A stretch of 64,000 bases of DNA from Eunapius fragilis (lineage: Eukaryota; Porifera; Demospongiae; Spongillida; Spongillidae): contig OY811975.1 of NCBI GenBank assembly GCA_963681505.1, positions 6,811,490-6,875,489 on the forward strand, given 5' to 3'. Shown in pieces: positions 11,738 through 23,100 of the stretch. Made by a program: the position numbers and the translations under genes. Numbering within the stretch: the first letter of the stretch is position 1; each line of letters opens with the position of its first letter. A model generated the notes under the pieces. That model had not been told where the DNA came from and searched no databases. It was given only the letters and a program-made list of their open reading frames with translations.

Positions 11738-11773
11738 ATCCTTATTTAAGGATGGCCATCCTTAAATAAGGAT
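11738..11773. repeat. Pair of ATCCTTATTTAAGGAT palindromes (right pair)
   Basis: ATCCTTATTTAAGGAT (11,738-11,753) and ATCCTTAAATAAGGAT (11,758-11,773), 4 bp apart and preceded by AGTGG as in the left pair at 10,684. The two pairs bracket about 1 kb with no recognisable gene and may be its termini. Confidence 0.85.
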
Positions 11774-11946
11774 TGTGGGAGATTAAACATTAAAAATGTA
11801 GGTTGTTTTGCACTGTGTCTATCTGGGTGTTGTCCAGGCTCTACTGCATCTTTGGTTTGATCAGTCTCATAGAAATGAACCATACAGCTATTGTTCCCAA
11901 GTAAGGAAGTACTTCATACATATTTAAAAAAATATTTACTTTCTGG

Positions 11947-12092
11947 TGTCGGAAGATATATTGTCACCCTGTAAAAAGTGCCCCCCCCGGACAATTCATT
12001 CTAGGATATAATGTCCCCTCCCTGGTTATATTGTCCCCCCTACCCGGACAATACACCCTAGCTAGGGTACATTGCCCCCCCCCCCCCCCCCT
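11947..12092 (+). repeat. Left terminal inverted repeat of the Ginger element
   Basis: Begins TGTCGGAAGATATATTG and continues as imperfect units of GGACAAT..ACCCTAGG..TATATTGTCC type, themselves mirror-symmetric, ending in a C-run (12,075-12,091). It matches the inverse of 21,583-21,758, which holds about two more units. Confidence 0.85.
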
Positions 12093-12374
12093 CCCTAACA
12101 TTTAAAACACCTGCTACGGTCGACAATGGCTAAAATAAGGTCTATTCATAGCCAATTTCCAGTGATCGTACATGTATAGCGGTATATAAATAAACCACAT
12201 TACATAAGGCTATAAAATAGAAATGGTTAACATGCACGTGACCCCAAAAATTAAAACTCCAGCCTCGTGTAGAGAAATGGTTGACTATAAGGCTATTCAG
12301 GAATTCTTGAACTATGGTAGTTAGTTATTCTGTAGGATATTCCAAAGACCAAAAGCGTTATTAAGAAGGAAAGC

Positions 12375-12528
12375 GACGCTTAACTTTCAAGTTAAATCTG
12401 GAGTTCTTTATTATTCTGTCTCTTCGGTTTCGACCATAGAACGGCGATGGAGAAGGGTTATACCAACAGGGGATGAGCGCCATCGCATCATGAAAAGCTG
12501 TCACGCATCTGCTGAAGGTACGCATGGT
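12375..12528 (+). pseudogene. Ginger integrase exon: zinc-binding N-terminal part
   Basis: Frame reading FKVKSGVLYYSV, then RRVIPTGDERHRIMKSCHAS, then GTHG, followed by the donor GTGAGT at 12,529. The order (substrate-like LYY, VIP, ERxRIMxxCH, GTHG) is that of the start of the His/Cys zinc-binding domain in Ginger and KRBA2-type integrases. The rest of that domain (GRD..YWPGM, CxxC) should follow in the next exon, but I could not find it in 12,529-12,640. The exon start is approximate. Confidence 0.55.
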
Positions 12529-12654
12529 GAGTACAAAATGACTACTAAACACAGAGAAACTCTTTTTCACAATATAAGCTATAGTCAATGTTTGGTTTTA
12601 GAGTACATTGTATGGTTAATCTTTAAATTGTAACTATGTAGTGCACGCTGCAAG

Positions 12655-15358
12655 TTAGCATAACTATGTTCATAGTTCCCCAAAATTTGCAAAAACTGAT
12701 GCTGCTCTCCATCATGTTGCAGTGGAATCTAAAGTCTGGATTCAGGTAGGTTGTGTTCACTTGTTTTTCAACCGTGCATCTGCGTGCATGTGTTTCTCTC
12801 CTTGTTCCCTAAAGTGTCATTTCAATAAGTGAAGCTGGTTGTAGACCAATTACTCCCAGTATATCTCGTGTATTATCTTATAATACTTAGTAGTCTTCAA
12901 TGGCATGATAAATTTGAATCATAATTTTGCATATCTCACACATCCATGGCTATATATTACTCACACTCATCCACCTATTCTTGTAAATACATGCTATGCT
13001 ATTCGGAATAATAAAGATGATTTTAAAACAATCCTCACCCTTTGATGCACCATGCAATGTTGTGTTGCCAAAAATTTATTTAATCACGTACGCAAAATCT
13101 ATACAAACAATGAGGTATATAAAGCTATTGAAATGGCTAAGTGTTATGCTCACCTTTTGAATCCTCATAATTTGAAGGCATTAATTTATTTCACCCACAA
13201 AATTCACTAAAAAGAATATTTCAGAAACTATGATATGTTTTATTACAGGTTATTGACTTGATTGGCCCCCTTCCCTAAACTTCGTCGCGCAACAAGTATA
13301 TAATATCTCTGATGGACCACTTTTCAAAATGGCCAGAGGCTGAGCCTTTGAAGGACAAGACATCATACGGTGTAGCCACTTTCCTTTACAGGATGATTTG
13401 CAGGTACAATGTAATATAATATTTACATGCTTGTGTGAAAGAAGTAAGATGATATGTTGCTGATATATTTTATATATTTTTGTTTGCCTTGTTATTAGGT
13501 AAGTTGTGTAATTTGGTAGCATTGTTTCAGTGGCTTGAAAGTACAGGGTGTCCCACAATCAAGGAAAAGTCGATAAAAATTCAACACATTCCATGTAATT
13601 ACATTACATTAGTGGGTATTGATTATAAATAACCAGTTTCAATAGGGACAAATGCTGATCATATTGAATGCATGTTTACACTAATGGTTCAACAGAAAAA
13701 TATGTACATGTAACTATAAAAACTACTCATAATCAAGTGCCCGAAAATCAAAAGTTTGACTCTTAATAACTCCGCAGTAGAATAAGTTATTTAACTTTTG
13801 GTCATACATCAAGCCAAATAATCAGCTTGTCATTAGTTATTATAACTAGAATATGGGTAGTCATCTGTTCTTAACTGATTGGTTTGAATTTAAATATCAA
13901 ATAGCTTGATTTAACTTAGTGAAACTTAATATGCTTGTGATTGAGCAATTTTCACCTATAAAATACTTGCTCTCATTAAATTTTCAAAGTTATTATAACA
14001 TAAATTAGTAAATCAATCTTAGTTATGATTTTAAATATATTTAAAAACGATTTTTTTCTTGATTGCAGAACACCCTGTATATTGTGCTATAAAAATGTGC
14101 ACATTGTTGCCTTGGTAACAAGGTTCAATGAACGGCAATTATTTTTATACAATTTTGTATTCTTTATCCCATTTTTATGCAGACATGGAGCTCCCAAATC
14201 AAGCCTTAGTGATCAAGGGAGGAAATTTGTTAACAGCACAATTCAGACCCTGTTTCATCTAACAGGAATCAAGCACAAGGTGACATTTGCTTATCACCCT
14301 CAATGCAACGGCTTGGTGGAGCGATACAACCAGACACTTCAGCGATCATTGCTGAACCTTGTAAGTGACAAACATAATGATTGGGACATGTTTCTTGATG
14401 GGGTGCTGTTTGCCTATCGAACATCGGAACACAAATAAACTGGTGTTATGCCATTCGAGCTAATTTTCTGCAGGTATGTAGATTTAAGGAGGCGATAAGC
14501 AATCACTGTGACAAGATTATTTTAATCATTTAGGAAAGCAGTTCTCCCTATTGAGGATGAAATAAATTCAAAAAGTAAGAGCAGCAGCAATGAAGTTAAA
14601 GAAATGGTAGAAGGATCCCCGAAACTGGAGGAAATGATTGCTAGAATGGAACAAATTCAGCAACAACTGTTTGAATCAGCAAAATAAACATTGACAAAGC
14701 ACAGGACCGCTACAAACGAGATTATGACATTAAGCATCTAAAGAAAGGCAAATCAAGCTGCATTTTACTAAGATTCTTTTATTGTTGTGATTAGCATGTT
14801 TTATCCGTTTCAAAATAATTCAAGTTGGACAGCTGGTCCTGTTACGCAACTCTCAAAAAGATGGTAGAAAAGGTGGCAAGCTGCAACAGAGATGGCTTGG
14901 CCCACCATACAAAGTAGCTGAATCTCTTGGAAAAGGAAGATATGTGCTCTTCAATCCTAAGACTAAATCAAACCTCAAGAAAACAATCAATTTTAACAGG
15001 CTTAAATTATACCTCCGACGAAGATTTGTGCACAAGAGCGGACACAAGACTTCCAGAATTGCCAAAAGGTTAATCTACAAAGGAAAATCAGCTGATATAA
15101 GCTCAGACATGGAAAAGATAAGTGATGCAAAGGAGGGAGACATACCAGGAAAGTTTGTTCATCTAGCAGACTCAAGCGCAGACATAGAAGGTCATGGAAA
15201 GAAGCAGGGTGTAGTGCATCCTTTGTCAAAGAAGAAAAAGGTAACAAATGACTTCTACAACACGCCACAGCATTCCAGTCAACCTTTGCCCGTTCACTCC
15301 AGTCAGTCTACACCACAGCAATCCAGTCAGTCTACACCACAGCATTCCAGTCAGTCTA
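12655..15358 (+). pseudogene. Ginger integrase: DD35E core, GPY/F-type domain and Ser/Gln-rich tail, in several exons
   Basis: The integrase cuts and joins transposon ends to target DNA. Exons read by eye: about 12,655-12,745 (KFAKTDAALHH..WIQ); 13,249-13,403 (first catalytic Asp in VIDLIGPLP, then MDHFSKWPEAEPL); 14,183-14,473 (second Asp in SLSDQGRKF, Glu in GLVERYNQTL); 14,534 to about 14,750 (coiled segment); and about 14,835-15,358 (GQLVLLRNS, KLQQRWLGPPYKVAESLGKG, then a SSQSTPQ repeat tail). Thirty-five residues separate the second Asp from the Glu. Splice phases agree: TGC AG at 13,403 joins A at 14,183, and TGC AG at 14,473 joins G at 14,534. RWLGPPYKV is the GPY/F-like module. A stop after GPLP and another in the third exon show decay. 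The tail is interrupted at 15,358 by the LTR element and resumes at 19,952 with CACCACAGCATTCCAGTC, the same Ser/Gln repeat. A domesticated KRBA2-like gene is the main alternative. Confidence 0.75.
13544..14077. mobile_element. 534-bp mariner-like MITE in the Ginger intron
   Basis: Flanked by TA on both sides (13,542-13,543 and 14,078-14,079). Left end CAGGGTGTCCCACAATCAAG, right end the inverse of CAGGGTGTTCTGCAATCAAG. CAGGGTGT ends and TA duplication are typical of mariner-type elements. No coding capacity. It lies wholly inside the integrase intron 13,404-14,182. Confidence 0.8.
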
Positions 15359-15578
15359 TGTTTAGATAGGTTGTTTTGGGAACTGTGCATGCGCGATGAG
15401 GGTGTGCACTCTTATTGAGGATATAGCCGCAAGGCGTGTATGCTCTGTTGGGAACTGCGCATGCGCGATGAGGGTGTGCACTCTTATTGAGGGATATAGC
15501 CGCATGGCGTGTATGCTCTGGAGGTTGTATTTGGCAGTTGTGATTAGTCAGTTCCTTGGTGTAGCGGCACTCGTAACA
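15359..15578 (+). repeat. 5' LTR (220 bp) with an internal tandem duplication
   Basis: TG..CA ends. About 72 bp (GGGAACTG..TATGCTCTG) is present twice in tandem here and once in the 3' LTR, which explains the length difference between the two. Confidence 0.9.
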
Positions 15579-18500
15579 TGGTGTCAGAAGTGGCTTCTCT
15601 CTAACTGTTAAAAGGGCGGAGAGAAATGGAGAAATATTTAGTTCCAGACCAAGTGGGCGAGGGAGACATAATGGATCAGTGGCTACGTTTCAAGAAGGAA
15701 TTGGCACTATTCTTGACGGCACTGGGAAAGGATAAGGCTGAGTCAGCGGTGCAGTTGGCCATGTTTTTGCATGTAGTGGGTCCACGAATCAATGACATGT
15801 ATGAAGTGATGACGTTCACTGAGGGAGAAGACAAGGGATTTGATGGAGTCATGACAAAGCTGGACTCACTATGCGCTCGAAGAACCAGTAAGCACGTACT
15901 CAGAGATAAGTTCTTTCAGCTGAAACAGGCAGGTCGTTCGGTAGATAAGTTTGTGTCCGAACTGCGTAAACAAGTCAAGGATTGTGACTTTGGGAACCTG
16001 AAAGAAGATTTGATGTTGCATGTATTGATCAGGGGCATTGATAGTGAGCGCATGAGAAGAAGACTGTGCGAGACAGCCAAACTGGATTTAGCAAAAGCCA
16101 TTCAGATGTGCCAAACTATGGAGGCGATGACTGCGGATCTACAGAGCTGGGAAAGGGAGACCAAAGAACTACTAGAACAGGTAGCAGCTGTTAAGGGCTT
16201 TGAACACCAAGAAGAGGATGAGGTTGCCATGGTTAGGAAAAGGGGTGAACCTAGGAAGGGTGTGTCAGTTCGCGGTAAGGAGTCTATGGCTGAAAGTATT
16301 GAATCAGATCGGAGCCAGAAGGAGGACCTGGAATGTTAGAAGTGCGGAAGGTGTCATCGTCCGAGACAATGTCCAGCGTTTGGGCAAAAGTGTCTCAAGT
16401 GCAATGGTTTTAATCACTTTGCAAGAAAGTGTAAGGTGAGAAGCAGACCAACCCAGTTGATGCAAGAGTTGGAACCAGAGAAACTACTAACAGGTCAAGG
16501 TGGAGAAAAAGGGCAAAAAATTGCTAGCGAGGTTTTGGTGTGAGGCAGGTGGCAAACGCCTAGAGTTGACCTTCCAACTGGATACTGCTGCCTCTTGCAA
16601 TGTACTGTCACTTCCAGACTATGTGCAGTTAGGCAGCCCAAAGTTAAGAGACAGCGGGATACTATTGTCCATGTATGATGGGTCAGTAAAGCGATCGCTG
16701 GGTCAGTGTCTAGTAGTGGTGAAAGACAGGGAAGGCAAGAGTTAGCAGCTGGTGTTCGAGGTGTTGAAGACAAGGCATCACGCCTTACTATCCTTAGACA
16801 CCTGTTTACAGTTGGAGCTAATCTCATATAGGTCGGAGAGAGTGAATCTGGTTTCTGAGCATAGTATCCTAACAATGGAGACAGTTCTGTTAGAATTTGG
16901 AGATGTTTTCAGTGGAGTAGGGTGCCTACCAGAAGAGTATCATATAGACCTAGATCTAGCTGTTCCACCAATGCTTAACAGACCAAGGAAGATACCTCAT
17001 ACCATGCGAGCAGCTGTGGAGGACAAACTCAGAGTTCTGGAGGAGAATGGAATAATTGCCACTGTGGACCAGCCAACAGAGTGGATTAGCAACATCACCA
17101 CAGTATGGAAACATGATAAGAAGTCTGTTCGTGTTTGTTTGGACCCTCGGGATCTGAATAAAGCTATCCGACGGAACCACTTTCATAGGCCTACCATAGA
17201 CGATGTACTACCCCAGTTGAAGGGAGCAAGAGTGTTCAGTCTACTTGATGCCAAGGATGGCTTCCTGCAAGTAAAGTTGAGTGAGAGCAGTAGCTTTTTG
17301 ACAACCTTTTGGAGTGCAGGGCACAAGTATCGCTGGGTCAGAATGCCATTTGGCATCTCATCCGCTCCAGAAGAGTTTCAGCGAAGGCTTCAGGATGCAC
17401 TGCACGGGCTGGAAGGTGTAGCAGTTGTCGCAGATGATGCCCTAGTGTATGGAACGGGCAAGCAGATGCAACGGCCAGACAGGACCACGATCAGAGGCTG
17501 CTCAAGCTGCTTCAACGGGCTTGAGAGGTCAATCTAAAGTTTAATAAGGACAAGATGCGCCTGCACCAGACAGAATTGCTATACATTGGACATCAAATCT
17601 CGACGCAGGGAGTTAAACCCAATACGGCAAAAGTAATGGCAGTGAAAAACGTGCCCATACCAAAGACTGTCCAAGAAGTGTGCCGATTCCTTGGAATGGC
17701 GAATTACCTGTCAAGGTTTATACCAAACCTGTCACAAGTGGCAGAGCCGCTGAGGTGTCTAATAGAAAGAGATGCTGAATTTGTGTGGGGAACCTTGGAA
17801 CAGGCAGCCTTTGAAGAGATGAAGACCCTGATCAGTAACGACCAGCTACTAGCGTTCTATGACGTTCACAAACCCATTGTGATTCAGTGTGATGCCAGCA
17901 CTGAGGGGCTTGGAGCCACCTTGTTGCAGGATGGGCGGCCTGTAGCATCAGTGTCACGATCGTTAACGAGTGAAAAAAATTATGTTGCCTTAGAGCTGGA
18001 GTGTCTAGCTATATAGTCTTTGCCTGCCAGCGACTGAATCAGTACATCTATGGAAAGAGAGTAAGAATTGAGACGGACCACAAACCTTTAGAGATGATTG
18101 CCAAGAAGTCCATCTTAGTAGCACCTAGATGACTACAGAGAATGCTGTTACAGTTGCAACGTTACGATCTTGATGTGGTGTATCTACGTGGAAAACTACA
18201 AGTGGTGGCTGATGTGCTGTCCAGAGCTCCAGTGGGACACCCAGTGGGAAACGAGGGGGGAAAAGCAGGATGTTTTTCAACTTGAAGATCAGGAGATGGA
18301 GAACACCAAGGAACGAGAGTTTGTTTGAGTTAGTGACCAGAGAATGGAGACTATTAAAGGAGCAGCACAAAGTGATCCAGAACAATGTAGCCTGAAACAT
18401 GTCATTGTTCAAGGATGGCCGTCCACCATTTCACAGGTGCCCTCACCATCCAGACCCTACTGGAATGTTTGAGACTGTATCACAGTCCAAGATGGGATTA

Positions 18501-19797
18501 TCCATAAGGGGGGACAGATTGTTGTTCCCACAGAACTGAGAGGCCAGATTCTACAAAGACTGCATGCAAGTCATCAAGGTATAGAATCAATGTTGAGAAG
18601 AGCAAGGGACTCGGTTTATTGGCCTGGGATGACAGAAGATGTAAAAAGAGTGTGCTCTCAATGCAGCATTTGTGAAATGGACTCCCCAGCACTGCCGAAG
18701 GAGAAGCACTTGGCACTCAGCATTTCTCAGAAACCGTGGGAAAAAGTTGGAGTGGACCTGTTCAGATTTAAGGGCAAGGACTACCTACTTATTGTAGACT
18801 ATCTGACGGACTACTTTGAGATATCTAATCTCAAATGACAGTGGCCAGGGTAGTGGTGGATGCCATTAAAGAACAGTTCGCACGATATGGAATACCAGTT
18901 GTAGTGCAAACAGATGGGACCCCCAGTTCATAGCCTGGGAGTTCACGGACTTTGCAAAGAGCTGGGGATTCCAACACACTATGTTGTCACCCTATAATAG
19001 TCAGTCCAATGGAAAGGCTGAATCAGCTGTGAAGATTGCAAAACGGTTGCTGAGAAGTAAAGACCCCTTTTGGACTCTACTGGAATGGCGTAACATACCT
19101 ACTGTAGGATTAGATGCAAGCCCAAGCCAACGGTTCCTGGCACGGAGAACTAGGGGGGGCCATCCCTATGGCAACTAACAAGCTGTTGCCTGAGGTACAG
19201 AAGAACATGCAGAATAAGAAAATACACCGGCAGGAAGTAATCCACAATCGGGTGAACTCCTGTAGAGATCACCTACCACTGCAAGTGGGGCAACCAGTAT
19301 TGGTCCAAGACATGTTGGCCAGGAAGACGCAGTGGAATCACGGAATATGTGTCGACTGGCTGTCTGACAGATCCTACATAATAGACGTGGATGGCTGGAT
19401 CCTGCGAAGAAACAGGAAGTTTCTGAAGCCATCATGCAATGTCCCACGAGTAGAAACTCCTTCCTATGAGCAAGAGCCGGAGGTCCCAGCAACGAAGATG
19501 GGTACGGCAGAACCACCTGCACCCAATACTGAAGACCAAAATCAAACGTCAGGACAGGAACTACACGAACTACCCAGAGGAAATGAAGGACAAGCCGAAG
19601 TACCTAAACCACCAAAGGTGCAGGATCAGGGGAGAGAACCGCAAGTTGAAGAGCATCTAGTACCAAGGGATGTTGTTGCAAAAGGGTATCAAACAAGGTC
19701 TGGACGAGTGATTAGTGAACCATCACGATATCGAGACTTCAGGAAGTTCTAGGGAGAACACTTATTTACTTATTGTAACGGGGGGGGGGGGGGGGGA

Positions 19798-19945
19798 TGT
19801 TTAGATGGGTTGTTTTGGGAACTGCGCATGCACGGTGAGGGTGTGCACTCTTATTGGGGGATATAGCAGCACGGCGTGTATGCTCTGGAGGTTGTATTTG
19901 GCAGTTGTGATTAGTCAGTTCCTTGGTGTAGCTGCACTCGTAACA
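19798..19945 (+). repeat. 3' LTR (148 bp)
   Basis: Begins TGTTTAGATGGGTTG directly after a G-run and ends GCACTCGTAACA, followed by AGTCTA, the copy of the hexamer before the 5' LTR. Confidence 0.9.
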
Positions 19946-20639
19946 AGTCTACACCACAGCATTCCAGTCAACTGTCAACAATTAACTCCAGTCAGTCCTT
20001 ACCTAAGAGTCCTCATCAGTCCTCATCACATTTGTCAAAAGTGATCAGTTTAACTATATCTTCAGATTCCGGCTGTCCATCAAACATTATTCAGGTTCCT
20101 CTTTCTTGCAATGATAATGAAACAGAATGCTCAGTGTGCTTCAAATGGAAGAAATAAACTGCAGCATACTTTTGGAACAACTTCATTCTTCTCACCTTTT
20201 GCGTTTGTGGAGGACAGGAGCCTGTGTACTTCATTACAAAGCTGCAGAACACGATGAAGAATTTGATGAAAGTGTCAATGAATTTGATTTAAGTGTCAAT
20301 GATTACAAATTGCATGCAGTTGAATTATTTATACAATTTCACACAGAAAAGGCTGAAGGAGGGTGAATATGCATTGAGCAAGGACATCGTAGTTTGCTTA
20401 TGGCTAGAGTACAGAAGTTTGAGTGGCAGTACTCCACTGAGAGTTGTTTCGGGAGGTGACTTTGTGATCGTTAATGAAGAATTGCACGAGGAGTTTGATG
20501 AGTTTAGAAGCAAAGTGTATGCATATGTGGATAAAGAATACAGCATTGTTGAAGCTGTGGAACTGCTTTAGGTTTGGTGTAGAGCAAGTAAGGTAATTCT
20601 ATGCAGAGTTAAATTGCTTGGAAGGTGATATTTTCTAAT

Positions 20640-21346
20640 GTCTTCAAAACGTCTGGATGAATTCTGTGAGTGGGTTCATGATAAAAGGCGCTTGTGCTGT
20701 GATGAGGCGGAGTTTAGAGTGACAATGTTAACTGATCCTTGCATTGATTCCTCACATTCCAAATACAGTATGGATGCAATCACATACAACCCAGTATGTA
20801 GAGGTTGGCAAATATCCATGTGTAACTCATTTGGATTGAATTTTCATTATGGCAATAACTCTCATCATGGTGCAGCACGTAATGAAAATGATCGGGATTT
20901 CTCAAAACTGGAAGAATATCTGCAGATGGAAATTGCTTTTTTCGGTGCATTTCATTCATCATCACTGGATCACTAGACTACCATGAAGAATTGAGATTAC
21001 TAGTAACAACATACATGGCTCACAATTCATCAAATGACAAGCTATCGATCCTTCTTCCCCCAAACCTGTCAATGCAATCATATATTACACATTCAAAGAT
21101 GCAGTCACTTGGAGAGTGGGATACAGAAATTGAAATCACTGCAACTTCCTGCTTGCTGAACACAGCAATATGAGTGTTTTATACTGGAATGATTTTGAGT
21201 GGGTGCAATATTCTCCATGAAGCAAAGAGCGACACACATCAAGAAGAGCGTACCTACATTACCAATGTGAATAATCATTTTGAACCTGTCAAAAGGATGA
21301 TGTAGTGGAATTGATGTATTGTACTGTACGGAAGTCAATTTTAGCA
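20640..21346 (+). pseudogene. OTU-type cysteine protease remnant of the Ginger element
   Basis: OTU proteases remove ubiquitin-like modifiers; several transposon families carry them. From about 20,880 the plus strand reads LKTGRISADGNCFFR, holding the Asp-Gly-Asn-Cys catalytic box, then ITGSLDYHEELRLLVTTYM, then a GEWDTEIEITATSCLL block, and near 21,260 ITNVNNHFEPVKRM with the His-Phe of the active site. This is the usual OTU order over about 150 residues. The stretch is not in one frame: stops lie before the catalytic box and after CLLNTAI, with a shift around the WVQYSP-like piece near 21,210. Upstream frames at 20,127-20,571 and 20,640-20,900 (e.g. DEFCEWVHDKRR) probably belong to the same gene but carry no motif I recognise. 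Confidence 0.65.
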
Positions 21347-21582
21347 TGACATCAATTTATTTATTCCACAACTATAACTGACACGATTTTGAACAATCCA
21401 ATAGTCTCTGACCATGCACACCTACAGTGTAATTCATGCACTCATTGAATTTCATTTCTTTTGGATTAGTTGCTAATACGCTGTCCTGTTGAGAGGCAAG
21501 GTTTATTCTACTTACGTTTGAATCGATATATGCATGATACGTAATATATAATGGAATGTGCTATCGGAATTTTTAAATATTG

Positions 21583-21758
21583 GGGGACGATGTACCTTAT
21601 AGGGTGTATTGTCCTGGTAGGGGGACAGTATAACCAGGGAGGGGACATTATATCCTTGGGTGAATTGTCCGTGAGGGACAATATACCCTAGGTTACATTG
21701 TCCGGGGGACAATGCAACCTAGGTTATATTGTCTGGGGGGACAATATATACTACGACA
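21583..21758 (-). repeat. Right terminal inverted repeat of the Ginger element
   Basis: Read on the minus strand from 21,758 it begins TGTCGTAGTATATATTG and repeats the GGACAAT/ATTGTCC units of the left end, including the same CCCTCCCTGGTTATA stretch. Confidence 0.85.
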
Positions 21759-22589
21759 CCGGCATTATTGTAAGATGCAAACATGTAACAAAAGACTTCT
21801 ATCAATTTCCGTGCCAATCACAATTTCAAGATTACCTACTTCTTTAGAGAATGTAGCGTGTTAGAAAGGTACACTGCAAGATTTCCAATATATGCATAGA
21901 ATTGTTATTTTTCATCTCACAGGGTCTGAATTAATGTCATGGTTACATTATTACTCAATACCTGTACTACAGAGCATCATGCTGCCAAATTGTTATGAGC
22001 ACTATTCACTTTTGGTAGCCAGTATTCATATTCTATTGAATCAATTTCTAGTTCTGAACTACAGATAGCTGATGCTCTTTTCCATCAATTCTACATTGAA
22101 TATGAAAATATGATCTTTATGTGTGCATTACATTTTATGTGACTAAAGCAAGTTAATGCAATAGGTATTTCAGCTGTGGCAATGAATGTGCACCTTCTTA
22201 TAGCCACTTCATGTTTGCTTGCTTGGGGGCCTTCAGTTATGGACTGTGTCGTGTTTTGCCTTTGAAAGTCTAAATGGAGAACTGAGGAAACTTTTCCATG
22301 GCACAAACAGCAGAGGTATTATAATATTCTTAAGTCAATGAATTGAACTGACATTAGTTTACATTTGTATTACACAAATCGCTTATTTATACATTTACTT
22401 TGTCCCAGCTTATTCCAAAAGTAAAGTTATGTTCATATAATGCGGAGTAAGCCAGAATTATGTATACAATAGCTAAGAACCTGCATGAGATTGACTGTTG
22501 TAATTTGCCGACATTCAGTAAAAGTACCCAATGGACCTAGAAAATATCCTGGACCGATTGGAAAAACTAATTGAACAGAAGGTCAGCTT

Positions 22590-23100
22590 CGCCGTATACA
22601 TGCCATGGCTGGAAATGTACATGAAGCGCCTAGTGTTGAGGCATATTATAGAGCTCGAAGAGAGAATGATGTATTCCACTCCACATTGTACTCCAGAGCT
22701 ACAAAGCAAAACAACTATGCAGTGTGTTACAATACTGGTATGACAGGTGCATTGCAAGTTGGAAAAATATATATACTGCTTTACTTGCATTAAGTCAATT
22801 GATGAGCATAAATTTTTTCAATTATCACACCATTTGACAGTACAACACATTTTCATTTCACAAGTTCGCAAGATGTAAATTCGTATTTGGAGCAGAAAAT
22901 AATTCCAATCCACCGTCCAGCTGTAAGAAGAGAAGAATACGTTGACATATGTGAAATATCAAAGTGCATTCCATTTCATTTACAAAGACGATGGTTTGTT
23001 TGTGTCTTTGCTAATACCCTTCATGGTGTATTAGATCAAATTTTTTTACCTGATGTGACTCTTACAGAAATGTCATTTGACATATTAAAGCCAGTGTATA
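22590..23100 (+). pseudogene. Relic of an unidentified protein, possibly transposon-derived
   Basis: Two plus-strand stretches in the same frame, 22,605-22,793 (GNVHEAPSVEAYYRARREN.. then NTGMTGALQVGKIYILL) and 22,887-23,100 (RREEYVDICEISKCIPFHL), are separated by several stops. The pattern of aromatic and Gly-Lys-Ile blocks recalls the C-terminal region of some transposon-encoded proteins, but I cannot name a family. Confidence 0.25.

Larger units (their letters stand above)
15359..19945 (+). mobile_element. Ty3/Gypsy LTR retrotransposon fossil, inserted in the Ginger integrase exon
   Basis: Bounded by LTRs beginning TGTTTAGAT and ending GTAACA, with AGTCTA flanking both sides (15,353-15,358 and 19,946-19,951). 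Parts in order: 5' LTR; a primer-site-like TGGTGTCAGAAGTGG directly after it; gag about 15,626-16,340 with a Cys/His knuckle region after it; protease about 16,550-16,700; reverse transcriptase about 16,900-17,500; RNase H about 17,800-18,250; integrase about 18,500-19,180; a basic C-terminal tail to about 19,750; a G-run at 19,780-19,796 as polypurine tract; 3' LTR. This gag-pro-RT-RH-IN order is that of Ty3/Gypsy. The copy is broken in roughly eight places. LTRs agree at about 95% outside a length difference, so the insertion is moderately old and younger than the Ginger around it. Confidence 0.9.
11947..21758 (+). mobile_element. Ginger-type DNA transposon, about 9.8 kb, carrying a nested LTR retrotransposon
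   Basis: Ginger elements are cut-and-paste DNA transposons that use a Ty3/Gypsy-related integrase as transposase; their ends begin TGTNR, they make 4-bp duplications, and some carry an OTU protease. All of these are visible here. The ends begin TGTCGGAAGATATATTGTC on the left and, inverted, TGTCGTAGTATATATTGTC on the right. The flanking tetramers are CTGG (11,943-11,946) and CCGG (21,759-21,762), one CpG-decay step apart. Between them lie an intron-split integrase (12.4-15.4 kb) and an OTU-domain remnant (20.9-21.3 kb). A Ty3/Gypsy element occupies 15,359-19,945, so the original length was about 5.2 kb. In-frame stops and shifts in both genes show this copy is inactive. I have not seen a Ginger of this layout, but cannot search. 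Confidence 0.8.

Noticed and set aside
13249-15358. A Polinton integrase
   Set aside because: No polymerase B, ATPase or capsid-like gene in the bounded unit, and the ends and 4-bp duplication fit Ginger.
15359-19945. The second integrase (18.5-19.2 kb) as part of the Ginger gene
   Set aside because: It lies between LTRs with its own target duplication and belongs to the Ty3/Gypsy element.
11947-21758. The inverted GGACAAT repeats as an independent satellite
   Set aside because: Their inverted orientation, TGTNR start, matching 4-bp flanks and integrase/OTU content are better explained as ends of one Ginger element.
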